64,000 bases of DNA from JABDJX01 sp039942715 (lineage in GTDB: Bacteria; Pseudomonadota; Alphaproteobacteria; Rhodobacterales; Rhodobacteraceae), in assembly GCA_039942715.1 (NCBI GenBank), contig JBDVBY010000007.1, forward strand, positions 434,001 through 498,000, read 5' to 3'. Below are positions 24,107 to 32,584 of the stretch, piece by piece. Each line of letters begins with the position of its first letter. Position 1 is the stretch's first letter. The position numbers and the translations under genes are program-made. The notes below the pieces were generated by a model that saw nothing but the letters and a program-made list of their open reading frames with translations, did no database searches and had not been told where the DNA came from.

Positions 24107-25666
24107 ATGCGCGATGACGTCTCAAACCTGTTGCCCAAAGGCGTAAGCTATGACGCGGTCTGCGCAGATTTTGCGTGGGACATTCCTGATGATCTGAACA
24201 TGGCGCATGAGGTGTGTGACCGGTGGGCCGAGAATGATCCGAACCGCATCGCATTGATTGTCCGTACCGATGGGAACCGTTCCATCAGTTTCAGTGAGTT
24301 GCGCGCCATGGCTGATCGCCTCGCGGCACATCTTCAAAACCTTGGTGTGAAGCGCGGAGATCGCGTTGGCGTGCTGCGCCGTCAATCGCTTTGGACGGCC
24401 GCCGGGCATATCGCGATCTGGAAACTGGGCGCTGTGTCGCTGCCGTTGTCCCCTTTATTTGCGACGGGTGCATTGAGTAGCCGGTTAAGCGATGCGCAGG
24501 CCGAATGTGTGATCACCGACGTAGCAGGTGGCGCGCGTCTCAAAGCGCTTGATCTGAACATCACGCCTGTCTTTCCCGAAGACGCGCCCGAAGCGGGGCG
24601 TTTTGAAACCGCCAAGACCGGCCCAGAAACACCCGCCTGTCTGATCTATACCTCTGGCACGACCGGTGCGCCCAAAGGTGCACTGCATGGTCATCGCGTG
24701 CTTCACGGTCATCGCCCGGGTGTAGAGATGAGCCATGATGGTGGGTTTGAAGCGGGCGACATTCTGTGGACGCCAGCGGATTGGGCGTGGATTGGCGGGC
24801 TGTTCGATGTGCTGATGCCGGGACTGGCGGCGGGTATTCCCGTAGTGGCCGGGCCTGCGGGCAAGTTTGATGCGAGCGAGACAAAGCAGCTCTGCGAAAC
24901 CCTTGGGGTCACTTGTGTGTTCTTTCCCCCCTCAGCATTGAAAATGCTGCGCGCCAGCGGCGTTTCCATCGAAGGCCTGCGCACGGTTGCCTCTGGTGGC
25001 GAGCCGTTGGGGTCCGAGATGTTGCATTGGGGAGAACGTGCGCTGGGCCTGAGGATCAACGAGTTTTACGGCCAGACCGAAGCGAATATGATCGTTTCAA
25101 GCTGTGCCAAGCTATTCGCGCCGCATCCCGGGGTCACCGGGCGCGCGGTGCCGGGGCATTGCGTGTGCGTTGTTGATGAGACGGGTACGCCGACGGATGG
25201 CGAAGGCGATATCGCCGTGCATCGAGACAGCCCGGTGGTGATGCTTGAATACCTAAACCGCGCAGAGGCGACGCGCGATAAGTTTCGCGGTGATTGGCTG
25301 ATCACAGGGGATCGCGGTGTAATGACGGACGGGATGATCAAGTTCATTGCCCGCGACGACGATGTGATCACCTCGGCGGGCTATCGCATTGGGCCAAGCG
25401 AGATTGAGGATTGCTTGCTGAAACACGAAGCTGTGGCGGCCGTCGGTGTGGTCGGACGGGCCGATCCAGATCGTACAGAGATTGTCGTGGCCCACGTGGT
25501 TCTGATGGAGGGTGTGACAGGGGACGAGGCGTTGAAAAAGGCGCTGGCCGCGCATGTGCGCGAGACCTATTCGGCGCACGCTTACCCGCGAGACGTGGTG
25601 TTTTGCGACGCTTTGCCAATGACCGTAACGGGGAAAATATTGCGCCGGGAACTGCGCGAGGGGTGA
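24107..25666 (+). CDS. AMP-dependent acyl-CoA synthetase (medium-chain type)
   Basis: 519 residues of the ANL superfamily. ATP-binding P-loop IYTSGTTGAPKGALHG at about 181-196, the FYGQTEANM motif, the hinge DVITSAGYRIGP and the catalytic lysine in TVTGKILRRELRE near the end are all intact. It forms acyl-AMP then acyl-CoA from a carboxylic acid; the domain order and C-terminus fit acetyl/medium-chain acyl-CoA synthetases (MACS group). Substrate not determinable here. Third gene of the phosphatase-aminotransferase run. Confidence 0.9.
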   Translation: MRDDVSNLLPKGVSYDAVCADFAWDIPDDLNMAHEVCDRWAENDPNRIALIVRTDGNRSISFSELRAMADRLAAHLQNLGVKRGDRVGVLRRQSLWTAAGHIAIWKLGAVSLPLSPLFATGALSSRLSDAQAECVITDVAGGARLKALDLNITPVFPEDAPEAGRFETAKTGPETPACLIYTSGTTGAPKGALHGHRVLHGHRPGVEMSHDGGFEAGDILWTPADWAWIGGLFDVLMPGLAAGIPVVAGPAGKFDASETKQLCETLGVTCVFFPPSALKMLRASGVSIEGLRTVASGGEPLGSEMLHWGERALGLRINEFYGQTEANMIVSSCAKLFAPHPGVTGRAVPGHCVCVVDETGTPTDGEGDIAVHRDSPVVMLEYLNRAEATRDKFRGDWLITGDRGVMTDGMIKFIARDDDVITSAGYRIGPSEIEDCLLKHEAVAAVGVVGRADPDRTEIVVAHVVLMEGVTGDEALKKALAAHVRETYSAHAYPRDVVFCDALPMTVTGKILRRELREG

Positions 25667-25698
25667 AAAAGCGACAATTCGTACTTATTTGTAAGGCG

Positions 25699-26232
25699 AT
25701 GAAGGTGAAAAAGCCCCTGTTTTCCACGCTAAGCGCCGCAATGCTTACGTTAGCTGCCCCTCTGCCTTTAAGCGCGGAAGGGCACGAGGTTGAAGCCTAT
25801 TCTGCGCCATTGCTGGAGTGTTTCGAGGCAGCGAAATCCACAACCGCGCGTGCCGCGTGCAAAGGGGTTATGTCGACGGCCTGCATGGAACGCGAAGAGG
25901 CCGGGTATTCGACCTATGGCATGGTGCGTTGCACGGCAGCTGAGACCGAAATTTGGGATGCGTTTTTGAACACGGCGTATCAGGCTCAGATGCAGCACAT
26001 GCGTGCGCAAGACACTTTGGAAGCCGAGACTTTTCCCGAATTTGCCAAGCGCTCTGAGGCGTTGCGCGATGCACAGCGCGCTTGGATCGCTTTTCGTGAC
26101 GGCGAATGTGGGCTGGCTTATGCGATGTGGGGATCGGGTTCGATGCGCCAGATTGCGGGTGCAAGTTGTGTGATGGAGATGACGGCGGATCGCGCGCTGA
26201 CGTTAGAGAGTTTGGGAGAGGAGATGCGATGA
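25699..26232 (+). CDS. Secreted LprI-like (DUF1311) protein
   Basis: 177 residues from the ATG at 25699, 32 bases after the acyl-CoA synthetase stop, with TAAGG upstream. A signal peptide ends near residue 26 (LSAEG). The mature part has six or more cysteines and the DUF1311 core with ETEIWDAFLNTAYQ and RDAQRAWIAFRDGEC, which is typical of lysozyme-inhibitor LprI N-terminal domains. The family is periplasmic or surface-located; lysozyme inhibition is shown for only some members. It overlaps the next gene by four bases. Confidence 0.82.
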   Translation: MKVKKPLFSTLSAAMLTLAAPLPLSAEGHEVEAYSAPLLECFEAAKSTTARAACKGVMSTACMEREEAGYSTYGMVRCTAAETEIWDAFLNTAYQAQMQHMRAQDTLEAETFPEFAKRSEALRDAQRAWIAFRDGECGLAYAMWGSGSMRQIAGASCVMEMTADRALTLESLGEEMR

Positions 26233-27029
26233 ATGATGTTGTGCCAAGCTATGTTGAAGGTGTTCTGGAAGATCAGGACGCATTTCGCAAAGCCGGGCCT
26301 GCGCTTTTGCCCAAGGCGGTGCGCAGTGTCTCCAAACCCCTTTCAGTTCTGACCAATCGGTTCATCCCTGCCGAAGTGATTGAAGCGGCCATTCGTGGTG
26401 CGGATTGGGCGGCATCAAGCTCGATCCGCAAGGCTGCGATTGATCACGATTTCAATGATTTGGAAGCTTGTGATGAAGCTGTCGCCGAGATCAGGCGCTG
26501 GGCTTTGGGTTATGCAGTGACTGGTGGCGGTGCAGCGGGGGCTTTTGGCGCACTTGGTCTGGCGATTGATGTGCCCGCGACGGTTGCACTGGCTTTGCGC
26601 ACGGTGCGTCTGACAGGACTTGCCTATGGGTTTGGCGCGGATACCGAGGGCGAGCGGATTTACATTCTAGACGTTTTGCAAGTTGCGGGTGCCAATTCGG
26701 TTGAAGATCGCGACGCCGCGATTGCCAAGCTGGAAGAAGGGCGCGAAGCGCTTGGCGCGGAAGACTGGCAGAAAATCGTGCGCCTGACCGGGCAAAGCCC
26801 CGGCTCTGTTGCAGCCGTACATAAAGTAGCAGCAACGCTGGGCATCAACCTGTCGACCCGCAAAGTCGCCCAAGTCTTGCCGTTCGTCGGCGCAGCCGTT
26901 GGGGCTGGCGTGAACGCTGCATTTCAAAACGATGTGGCCGCAGCGGCGCGCTTTGCTTACCGTTCACGCTGGCTTGAGATGAACGAGGGTATTTTGGATC
27001 GACCTTTGGGCAACACTGACGTGGGCTAG
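26229..27029 (+). CDS. EcsC family protein
   Basis: 266 residues from the ATG at 26229, inside the stop region of the LprI-like gene; upstream open frame ignored. A glycine/alanine-rich helical core (AVTGGGAAGAFGALGLAIDVPATVALALRT, quoted only in part: GGGAAGAFGALGLAIDVPA) and a later AAVGAGVNAAFQNDVAAAAR stretch match the EcsC family. The name comes from Bacillus ecsC, whose function is poorly known. Possible membrane-associated helices, no signal peptide. Probably co-translated with the LprI-like gene. Confidence 0.8.
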   Translation: MNDVVPSYVEGVLEDQDAFRKAGPALLPKAVRSVSKPLSVLTNRFIPAEVIEAAIRGADWAASSSIRKAAIDHDFNDLEACDEAVAEIRRWALGYAVTGGGAAGAFGALGLAIDVPATVALALRTVRLTGLAYGFGADTEGERIYILDVLQVAGANSVEDRDAAIAKLEEGREALGAEDWQKIVRLTGQSPGSVAAVHKVAATLGINLSTRKVAQVLPFVGAAVGAGVNAAFQNDVAAAARFAYRSRWLEMNEGILDRPLGNTDVG

Positions 27030-27079
27030 GGTGTGAGCGGGGCTTTACGGATGGGTTTGCTCACCCAAAGCTGCTGGCC

Positions 27080-27766
27080 ATGAAAAGCCCTGTGGATATC
27101 AACAAACTGCGCGCCAAGCTGCCCGGCTTTGAGTGGCCAAGTTTGGGCAAAACGGTCGAAATCCCGGTTTATGTGATCCACAACAGCGTGGATGCGGAAG
27201 ATTATTTCTTTATTTTTGATTTCGAAGAATTCGTCGAACGCTCGCGCGACGGGATTTTCGTGCGCCCCAAGCTGAAAGTTTGGGCCGGACGTTCGGATTT
27301 TTCACGTACGATGTTTGCGCGCCAGTTTCGCGAGGCATTTGGGCGCGAGTTTGATGCGGCGCGCAATGCTTTGGCGGCAGAAAAACAAAAGGGCCGGGGC
27401 TTTGGCTGGTTAGGCTGGGATCTGGGCTTTGACGTGGTCTCCTCGCTTGTGGCGTCCTTCATTGCCAACATCGTCTTGCTTTTAGCGACAACCACCGGAC
27501 GCGCGGTGCTAAGCGTTTTGCCGATCCCGAACTGGGTGCGTGGCAAAAGCAAAGAAGGCAAATTGGAAGATCAGATTGAGGCGACGCAAACATCGGTGGA
27601 CGCCGCTTTGGAAGCGCTTGAAGTGACCTTGCACCGCTCGCTTTATGAACATGCGTGGAAAGACGGCGGGGGCGGAAGCCAGGCGGGCATGGATTATGAT
27701 GCATGGCCGTTGCCAGGGCATGTTGAGCGGCATTTGGAAGATGGGCGCTCGGGGTCTTGGTGGTAG
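27080..27766 (+). CDS. Conserved-looking protein of unknown function with one hydrophobic region
   Basis: 228 residues from the ATG at 27080, 50 bp after the EcsC-like gene. The N-terminal half is soluble (EIPVYVIHN, YFFIFDFEEFVERS), a central hydrophobic region at about 118-150 contains VVSSLVASFIANIVLLLA, then a charged helix and a tail ending in GSWW. I do not recognise a family. Its position after LprI- and EcsC-like genes suggests a shared envelope function, but that is only inference. Confidence 0.7.
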   Translation: MKSPVDINKLRAKLPGFEWPSLGKTVEIPVYVIHNSVDAEDYFFIFDFEEFVERSRDGIFVRPKLKVWAGRSDFSRTMFARQFREAFGREFDAARNALAAEKQKGRGFGWLGWDLGFDVVSSLVASFIANIVLLLATTTGRAVLSVLPIPNWVRGKSKEGKLEDQIEATQTSVDAALEALEVTLHRSLYEHAWKDGGGGSQAGMDYDAWPLPGHVERHLEDGRSGSWW

Positions 27767-27806
27767 CGTTTTGGCGATTTGTCGAAAGATCTTTCCTCAA
27801 ATTGCG

Positions 27807-27885
27807 CTTCTTCTTGGCAAAAATATCCTGGGGAGTTTGAGGGGCAAAGCCCCTCATTAGAAAATGCGCATGCAATGCTTGCGCG
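27807..27885 (-). repeat. Dispersed two-hairpin intergenic element, copy D
   Basis: Minus-strand copy. Hairpin 1 has arms GCGCA/TGCGC (27865-27885), hairpin 2 is an 8-bp stem TGAGGGGC/GCCCCTCA (27838-27856), followed by CCCCAGGATATTTTTGCC and AAGAAGAAG. The tail is nearly identical to copy B. It lies between the unknown gene at 27080 and the nuo cluster. Confidence 0.68.
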
Positions 27886-27897
27886 CGGAAATGTCCG

Positions 27898-27926
27898 TTG
27901 ACCCTTTTGAAAGCTCTGGGTAGGTA
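27898..27926 (+). promoter_or_regulatory. Possible promoter of the nuo cluster
   Basis: TTGACC at 27898-27903 and TAGGTA at 27921-27926 are 17 bp apart, just after repeat element D and 29 bp before the nuoA TTG. The -35 match is good, the -10 poor, so this is tentative. Confidence 0.25.
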
Positions 27927-27954
27927 AAACGGGTAAGCATTCTGGAGTGACGAC

Positions 27955-28320
27955 TTGGAAAATCTTTTGATGGAATATCTGCCGATCCTGATTTTCCTTG
28001 GGATTTGTTTAGGTTTGGCGCTTGTTTTGATGCTGTCTGCGGCGATTTTGGCACCGCGCGATGCGGATCCAGAAAAACTGAGCGCTTACGAATGTGGATT
28101 TAACGCTTTTGATGATGCGCGCATGAAGTTTGATGTGCGGTTCTATCTTGTGTCGATTCTATTCATTATTTTCGACCTTGAGATCGCTTTCCTCTTCCCT
28201 TGGGCCGTGGCCTTTGGGGATTTGTCGGATGTTGCTTTCTGGTCGATGATGACGTTTTTGGCGATCCTGACGCTTGGCTTCATGTACGAGTGGAAGAAAG
28301 GCGCGATGGAGTGGGAGTGA
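27955..28320 (+). CDS. nuoA: NADH-quinone oxidoreductase subunit A
   Basis: 121 residues from a TTG at 27955, chosen because GGAG lies 7 bases upstream; the internal ATG at 27970 is too far from it, and the N-terminus ENLLMEYLPILIFLG fits other NuoA. Three membrane helices; the loop ECGFNAFDDARMKFDVRFYLV is the conserved, quinone-site-proximal loop, quoted here in part as SAYECGFNAFDDARMKF. Membrane-arm subunit of proton-pumping complex I. First gene of the nuo cluster. Confidence 0.95.
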   Translation: MENLLMEYLPILIFLGICLGLALVLMLSAAILAPRDADPEKLSAYECGFNAFDDARMKFDVRFYLVSILFIIFDLEIAFLFPWAVAFGDLSDVAFWSMMTFLAILTLGFMYEWKKGAMEWE

Positions 28321-28445
28321 TCCCACCTTTAGGCCTTCTGATTACATTGATTTTTCTGGACTGAGGCGGCTTGTCGCCTTGACCTTAGTGCGACCGCCAC
28401 GTAACCCGATTTAAAGCTGATCAGACGCAATCAGGAGCCGCTTAT

Positions 28446-28979
28446 ATGGGTGTTGCAACAGGTTTAAACGATGCAGGGGCTGACCGCGAGGTCGCCACGT
28501 CCGCGCTCAATAGCGAGTTGCAGGACAAAGGGTTTTTGCTGACCTCGACCGACGACATCATTAACTGGGCGCGCACCGGGTCGTTGCACTGGATGACCTT
28601 TGGTCTGGCGTGCTGTGCGGTTGAAATGATGCACACCTCAATGCCGCGCTATGATGCCGAGCGATTTGGGATCGCACCGCGCGCCTCCCCACGCCAGTCT
28701 GATTTGATGATCGTGGCCGGTACGCTGACCAACAAAATGGCTCCGGCGCTGCGCAAGGTTTACGACCAAATGCCAGAGCCGCGCTATGTGCTCTCAATGG
28801 GGTCCTGCGCCAATGGCGGCGGGTATTACCACTATAGCTACAGCGTTGTGCGTGGTTGCGATCGGATTGTGCCGGTGGATATCTATGTGCCTGGCTGTCC
28901 TCCGACGGCTGAGGCGCTTTTGTATGGCATCCTTCAGTTGCAGCGGAAGATGCGCCGCACTGGCACGATCACGCGTTAA
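28446..28979 (+). CDS. nuoB: NADH-quinone oxidoreductase subunit B
   Basis: 177 residues. The peripheral-arm subunit that carries iron-sulfur cluster N2, the last electron carrier before quinone. Its four ligands are visible: tandem Cys56-Cys57 (LACCAVEM), Cys121 (MGSCANGGG) and Cys151 (VPGCPPTAE). AGGAG precedes the ATG. It is separated from nuoA by 125 bp with no gene, an unusually long gap in this cluster, and is followed 9 bp later by nuoC. Confidence 0.98.
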   Translation: MGVATGLNDAGADREVATSALNSELQDKGFLLTSTDDIINWARTGSLHWMTFGLACCAVEMMHTSMPRYDAERFGIAPRASPRQSDLMIVAGTLTNKMAPALRKVYDQMPEPRYVLSMGSCANGGGYYHYSYSVVRGCDRIVPVDIYVPGCPPTAEALLYGILQLQRKMRRTGTITR

Positions 28980-28988
28980 GGAGAGATC

Positions 28989-29609
28989 ATGACCGAAGCG
29001 CTAACAGAGCTTGCCGAACATATCGAAACCAAACGCCCGGACGGCGTGCTGTCATGGGACATCGCGTTTGACGAGCTGACGATCACGGTTGCGGCGTCAT
29101 CCCTCACATCTTTTGTTGAGTATCTGAAGACCGACAGCACCTGTCGCTTTTCAACGCTGGTCGACATCACGGCAATTGATTACCCGTCGCGCGAGGCGCG
29201 TTTTGACGTCGTGTATCATTTTCTGTCGATGTATCAGAACCAACGCATCCGACTGCGCCTTGAAGTGCGCGAAAAGGATGTTGTCCCATCGCTGACGGAT
29301 GTTCACCCTTCTGCCAATTGGTTTGAGCGTGAAGTCTTTGACATGTTCGGCATTTTGTTCTCGGGTCATCCGGATTTGCGCCGGATCCTCACAGACTATG
29401 GTTTTCGCGGCTATCCGCTGCGCAAAGATTTCCCAACCACGGGCTACACCGAAGTGCGCTATGACGACGAGCAAAAGCGCGTTGTGTATGAGCCGGTGAA
29501 GCTGGTGCAGGAATACCGTCAGTTTGATTTCATGAGCCCTTGGGAAGGCGCGGAATACATCCTTCCCGGTGATGACAAGGCCGACGATAAGGCCGAGGCA
29601 AAGGGTTAA
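28989..29609 (+). CDS. nuoC: NADH-quinone oxidoreductase subunit C
   Basis: 206 residues, free-standing NuoC (not fused to NuoD). Family signature ERE..DMFG..F.GHPDLRRIL and GYPLRKDFP are present in the C-terminal half. It packs against NuoD in the hydrophilic arm. AAGGAGAG lies before the ATG. The C-terminus is acidic (DDKADDKAEAKG). The next gene starts 2 bp downstream. Confidence 0.97.
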   Translation: MTEALTELAEHIETKRPDGVLSWDIAFDELTITVAASSLTSFVEYLKTDSTCRFSTLVDITAIDYPSREARFDVVYHFLSMYQNQRIRLRLEVREKDVVPSLTDVHPSANWFEREVFDMFGILFSGHPDLRRILTDYGFRGYPLRKDFPTTGYTEVRYDDEQKRVVYEPVKLVQEYRQFDFMSPWEGAEYILPGDDKADDKAEAKG

Positions 29610-29611
29610 AC

Positions 29612-29797
29612 ATGGTGGGTGGTCCGTACATATGGGGCATCCTGATCGCCATGGCTTTGGCGATCCCGTTTTGGCGAATTTTGCCGCGCTTCGGCTTTTC
29701 AAAGTACCTTGCGTTTCTGGCGATCCTGCCAATTTTTGCCATCGCACTGTTGTGGGTCATGGCGTTTAAAGACGAGATCGACGGAGACGGTTCGTGA
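29612..29797 (+). CDS. Small two-span membrane protein in the nuo cluster
   Basis: 61 residues with two hydrophobic segments (about 5-24 and 33-53) and an acidic C-terminus. It starts 2 bp after nuoC and its stop overlaps the GTG of the sulfotransferase gene (GTGA), so it is translated with its neighbours. I know of no named family; similar tiny membrane ORFs occur in nuo clusters of Rhodobacterales. A complex I assembly or accessory role is only inference. Confidence 0.65.
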   Translation: MVGGPYIWGILIAMALAIPFWRILPRFGFSKYLAFLAILPIFAIALLWVMAFKDEIDGDGS

Positions 29798-30654
29798 GCG
29801 TGCTGTTCTTTTGTGTGGGCGCAGCGAAAGCTGGAACAAGCTGGCTTTACAGTCAGCTGGCGGCGCACCCAGACTGTCATTTTCGCGCGATCAAAGAGCT
29901 GCATTACTTTGATGCGATCGATGGTGAGACGTTGGAGCGCGAGTTGGCCAAGCATCAGCGCCAGCAAGCGCGGATATTGAACAATGTTGCGGCCAAGGGG
30001 GCTGCACCGAGCGAGGATCAGTCGCGTCGTTTGACGGACCGGGCGGCTTGGATGGATGTGCTAGAGCGTGGGCGCGAGGATCGCGATGCTTATCTTTCCT
30101 ATTTGGGTAAAGATGCGGGCGATGCGAAGGTCATTGGCGATATCACTCCAGCCTATGCGCTTTTGTCGGAAGGCCGCCTGCGCGAAATGTCGATGCTGAC
30201 GTCGGACGTGCGGTTTTTGATGGTGCTGCGCGATCCGGTTGAACGTCTTTGGAGTCATGTGCGGATGATTGCGGCGCGCCGCGATGACAGTGGCACGGCA
30301 ACGCCTGAGCGTTGCGCGCGGATTTTGAACCGCACGTTCAAAGGCAAAGAAGAGCAGATTTCGCGCCGCTCAAACTATGCCGCCGCTTTGGAGCGGTTGA
30401 TGGCGGCGGTGCCTGGGTCGGCACTGTTGATCGAAGTGTTTGAAGAAATGGTGTCAGGCGAAGGGCTTGCGCGGATTTGCGCGTTCCTTGGCATTCGCGC
30501 GACGGACCCTGATCTGGTGCCCGTGCACGCAGGTCAAACCCTTAAAATGACCCCGGAACAAAGACGGGCCGCCGCGCACTGGCTGGCCCCACAGTACGAA
30601 GCGTCAGCCAAAGCTTTGGGCCGTATGCCCGAGGCGTGGATGCGAAAAGGATAG
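29794..30654 (+). CDS. PAPS-dependent sulfotransferase family protein
   Basis: 286 residues from a GTG overlapping the preceding stop. The 5'-phosphosulfate-binding loop is GAAKAGTSWLY at 9-19 (catalytic Lys12), and the 3'-phosphate-binding region is VLRDPVERLWSH at about 144-155 with the expected Arg and downstream serine-rich SRRSNYAAALE. Such enzymes move sulfate from PAPS to hydroxyl or amino groups of sugars, lipids or peptides. It sits between nuoC and nuoD and abuts nuoD with no gap. The acceptor is unknown. Confidence 0.82.
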   Translation: MSVLFFCVGAAKAGTSWLYSQLAAHPDCHFRAIKELHYFDAIDGETLERELAKHQRQQARILNNVAAKGAAPSEDQSRRLTDRAAWMDVLERGREDRDAYLSYLGKDAGDAKVIGDITPAYALLSEGRLREMSMLTSDVRFLMVLRDPVERLWSHVRMIAARRDDSGTATPERCARILNRTFKGKEEQISRRSNYAAALERLMAAVPGSALLIEVFEEMVSGEGLARICAFLGIRATDPDLVPVHAGQTLKMTPEQRRAAAHWLAPQYEASAKALGRMPEAWMRKG

Positions 30655-31866
30655 ATGATGGACGGTAATTTCGACGACGCTCAGACGGGCGAACAGAAAA
30701 TCCGCAACTTCAACATCAACTTTGGGCCGCAGCACCCTGCCGCTCATGGTGTTTTGCGCCTCGTGCTCGAGCTTGACGGCGAGATTGTTGAGCGCTGTGA
30801 TCCGCACATTGGCTTGTTGCACCGTGGCACTGAAAAGCTGATGGAAAGCCGGACGTACCTGCAGAACCTGCCATATTTTGACCGGCTGGATTATGTCGCT
30901 CCGATGAACCAAGAACACGCTTGGTGTCTGGCGATTGAAAAGCTGACGGGTGTGGAAGTGCCGCGTCGCGCTTCGCTGATCCGGGTGCTTTATTCCGAAA
31001 TTGGACGTATCCTGAACCACCTGTTGAACGTCACCACACAGGCTCTGGACGTGGGCGCGCTGACGCCGCCGCTTTGGGGCTTTGAAGAGCGTGAAAAGCT
31101 GATGGTGTTCTATGAACGTGCCTGTGGTGCGCGTCTGCACGCCGCGTACTTCCGCCCCGGTGGTGTGCATCAGGATTTGCCCGGCGATCTGATTGACGAC
31201 ATTGATAAATGGGCCGACGCGTTTCCCGCTGTTCTGGCCGATATCGACGGTCTGCTGACGGAGAACCGCATCTTTAAACAGCGCAACGTGGATATTTGTG
31301 TTGTGTCCGAGCAAGAGGCGCTGGACTGGGGTTTTTCGGGTGTGATGGTGCGCGGCTCTGGCATGGCATGGGATTTGCGGCGCGCGCAACCCTATGAATG
31401 TTATGACGAATTCGAGTTTGAGATTCCGGTCGGCACCAAGGGTGATTGTTATGACCGCTATCTGTGCCGGATGGCCGAGATGCGCGAAAGCATCAAGATC
31501 ATCAAGCAAGCCTGTGAGAAGTTGCGCAACGAGCCGGGCGAGGTTCTGGCGCGGGGCAAGATCACACCGCCAACGCGCGGCGATATGAAAACCTCGATGG
31601 AAGCGCTGATCCACCACTTCAAACTTTACACCGAGGGCTTCCGCGTTCCCGAGGGCGAAGTTTACGCCGCCGTCGAGGCCCCCAAGGGCGAGTTCGGCGT
31701 CTACCTTGTGGCCGATGGCTCCAACCAACCCTACCGCGCCAAAATCCGCGCGCCGGGGTTCCTGCATCTGCAAGCGATTGATCACGTCGCCAAGGGGCAC
31801 CAGCTGGCCGATGTGGCCGCGATCATCGGAACGATGGATGTAGTGTTCGGCGAGATTGATCGGTGA
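30655..31866 (+). CDS. nuoD: NADH-quinone oxidoreductase subunit D
   Basis: 403 residues, 49-kDa-type subunit forming the quinone pocket with NuoB. Typical FGPQHPAAHGVLR near residues 23-35, RGTEKLME region, and the C-terminal IIGTMDVVFGEIDR. The tandem ATGATG start follows the sulfotransferase stop directly; I keep the first. A long open frame on the opposite strand (429 codons) is a coding shadow. Confidence 0.98.
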   Translation: MMDGNFDDAQTGEQKIRNFNINFGPQHPAAHGVLRLVLELDGEIVERCDPHIGLLHRGTEKLMESRTYLQNLPYFDRLDYVAPMNQEHAWCLAIEKLTGVEVPRRASLIRVLYSEIGRILNHLLNVTTQALDVGALTPPLWGFEEREKLMVFYERACGARLHAAYFRPGGVHQDLPGDLIDDIDKWADAFPAVLADIDGLLTENRIFKQRNVDICVVSEQEALDWGFSGVMVRGSGMAWDLRRAQPYECYDEFEFEIPVGTKGDCYDRYLCRMAEMRESIKIIKQACEKLRNEPGEVLARGKITPPTRGDMKTSMEALIHHFKLYTEGFRVPEGEVYAAVEAPKGEFGVYLVADGSNQPYRAKIRAPGFLHLQAIDHVAKGHQLADVAAIIGTMDVVFGEIDR

Positions 31867-31973
31867 TTGTAGCGATTTTGCCTGCGCTGACACTTTTACC
31901 GCTTGCGCTTAACTCTTCGGCTGCGGCGATTTTCTTTGCGGTGCCGATTGTCGGAACAGTGACGCTGTTTTGA
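31863..31973 (+). CDS. Candidate 36-residue membrane microprotein after nuoD
   Basis: A GTG inside the nuoD stop (GTGA) opens a 36-codon frame ending in TGA at 31971. The peptide is almost wholly hydrophobic (IVAILPALTLLPLAL, then AAAIFFAVPIVGTVTLF), consistent with one or two short membrane spans. The stop-start overlap supports translation by reinitiation. Too short to judge by homology; could be chance. Confidence 0.4.
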   Translation: MIVAILPALTLLPLALNSSAAAIFFAVPIVGTVTLF

Positions 31974-31994
31974 TCTGATGACTTTTGAGGACCT

Positions 31995-32237
31995 ATGAAA
32001 AATCAAAGTACGGATTGGGTCGCATTTAGTTTTCAATGGGCTTTTATTGGTACGTGGCTGATTGGCTTTTTCGCTTCGACACTTGTTGCGCGCATTCCCG
32101 AGACCGTCGGCGCGGCACTTTTTCTAGCACCACTGGCCGGCATTTTGGCCTCACTTTTTGCTTATAGTGTCACAATTTTTGCCGGTCAGTACTGGGCGAG
32201 CCTCAACCTTGATTCCGAAGATCATCACAAAAAGTGA
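31995..32237 (+). CDS. Two-span membrane protein of unknown function
   Basis: 80 residues with membrane segments at about 10-30 and 38-64, short charged tail (DSEDHHKK). TTTTGAGGACCT upstream gives a GAGG ribosome binding site. Its stop overlaps the GTG of the next gene. First of three coupled small genes between nuoD and nuoE. I do not recognise it. Confidence 0.6.
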   Translation: MKNQSTDWVAFSFQWAFIGTWLIGFFASTLVARIPETVGAALFLAPLAGILASLFAYSVTIFAGQYWASLNLDSEDHHKK

Positions 32238-32584
32238 CCACCATCGCCCTCATATGCGGCTGGCTGGCCACAGCGCTTCTTGCTTACATGGCGCTCCTTT
32301 TCTGGCGCGACCCTGAGAACGGCCTCAAACAAACCACCCATAAAATCGAAAACCTGCCGCTCGTTTTGGCGAACCGATACACGGCTTTCGCTATTCTTGG
32401 AGCGGTAATCCTGATCGATGGGAACCTTACACTTTTGGCGGTGTTTTTCGCCGTTTCCGCTCTTATGGGTTTGGCGGATGGGTGGAATTATGCGCGCAGC
32501 AACCTGCCGCATATCAAACATACGATGTCGGGTGTTTTGGCTTTGATCGCGCTGGTCATTACATTGATTGCGAGGGCATCATGA
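32234..32584 (+). CDS. Membrane protein of unknown function
   Basis: 116 residues from a GTG overlapping the previous stop. Four hydrophobic spans (about 3-22, 46-64, 66-80, 96-112). Conserved-looking polar stretch RDPENGLKQTTHKIENLP between spans 1 and 2. The stop overlaps the ATG of the next gene by four bases. No family recognised; DoxX-like or small four-helix proteins are possible but not supported by a motif. Confidence 0.6.
   Translation: MTTIALICGWLATALLAYMALLFWRDPENGLKQTTHKIENLPLVLANRYTAFAILGAVILIDGNLTLLAVFFAVSALMGLADGWNYARSNLPHIKHTMSGVLALIALVITLIARAS

Noticed and set aside
30604..31893. 429-codon open frame opposite nuoD
   Set aside because: Nuo-family coding on the plus strand is certain; the antisense frame is a codon-bias shadow with a basic, low-sense composition.
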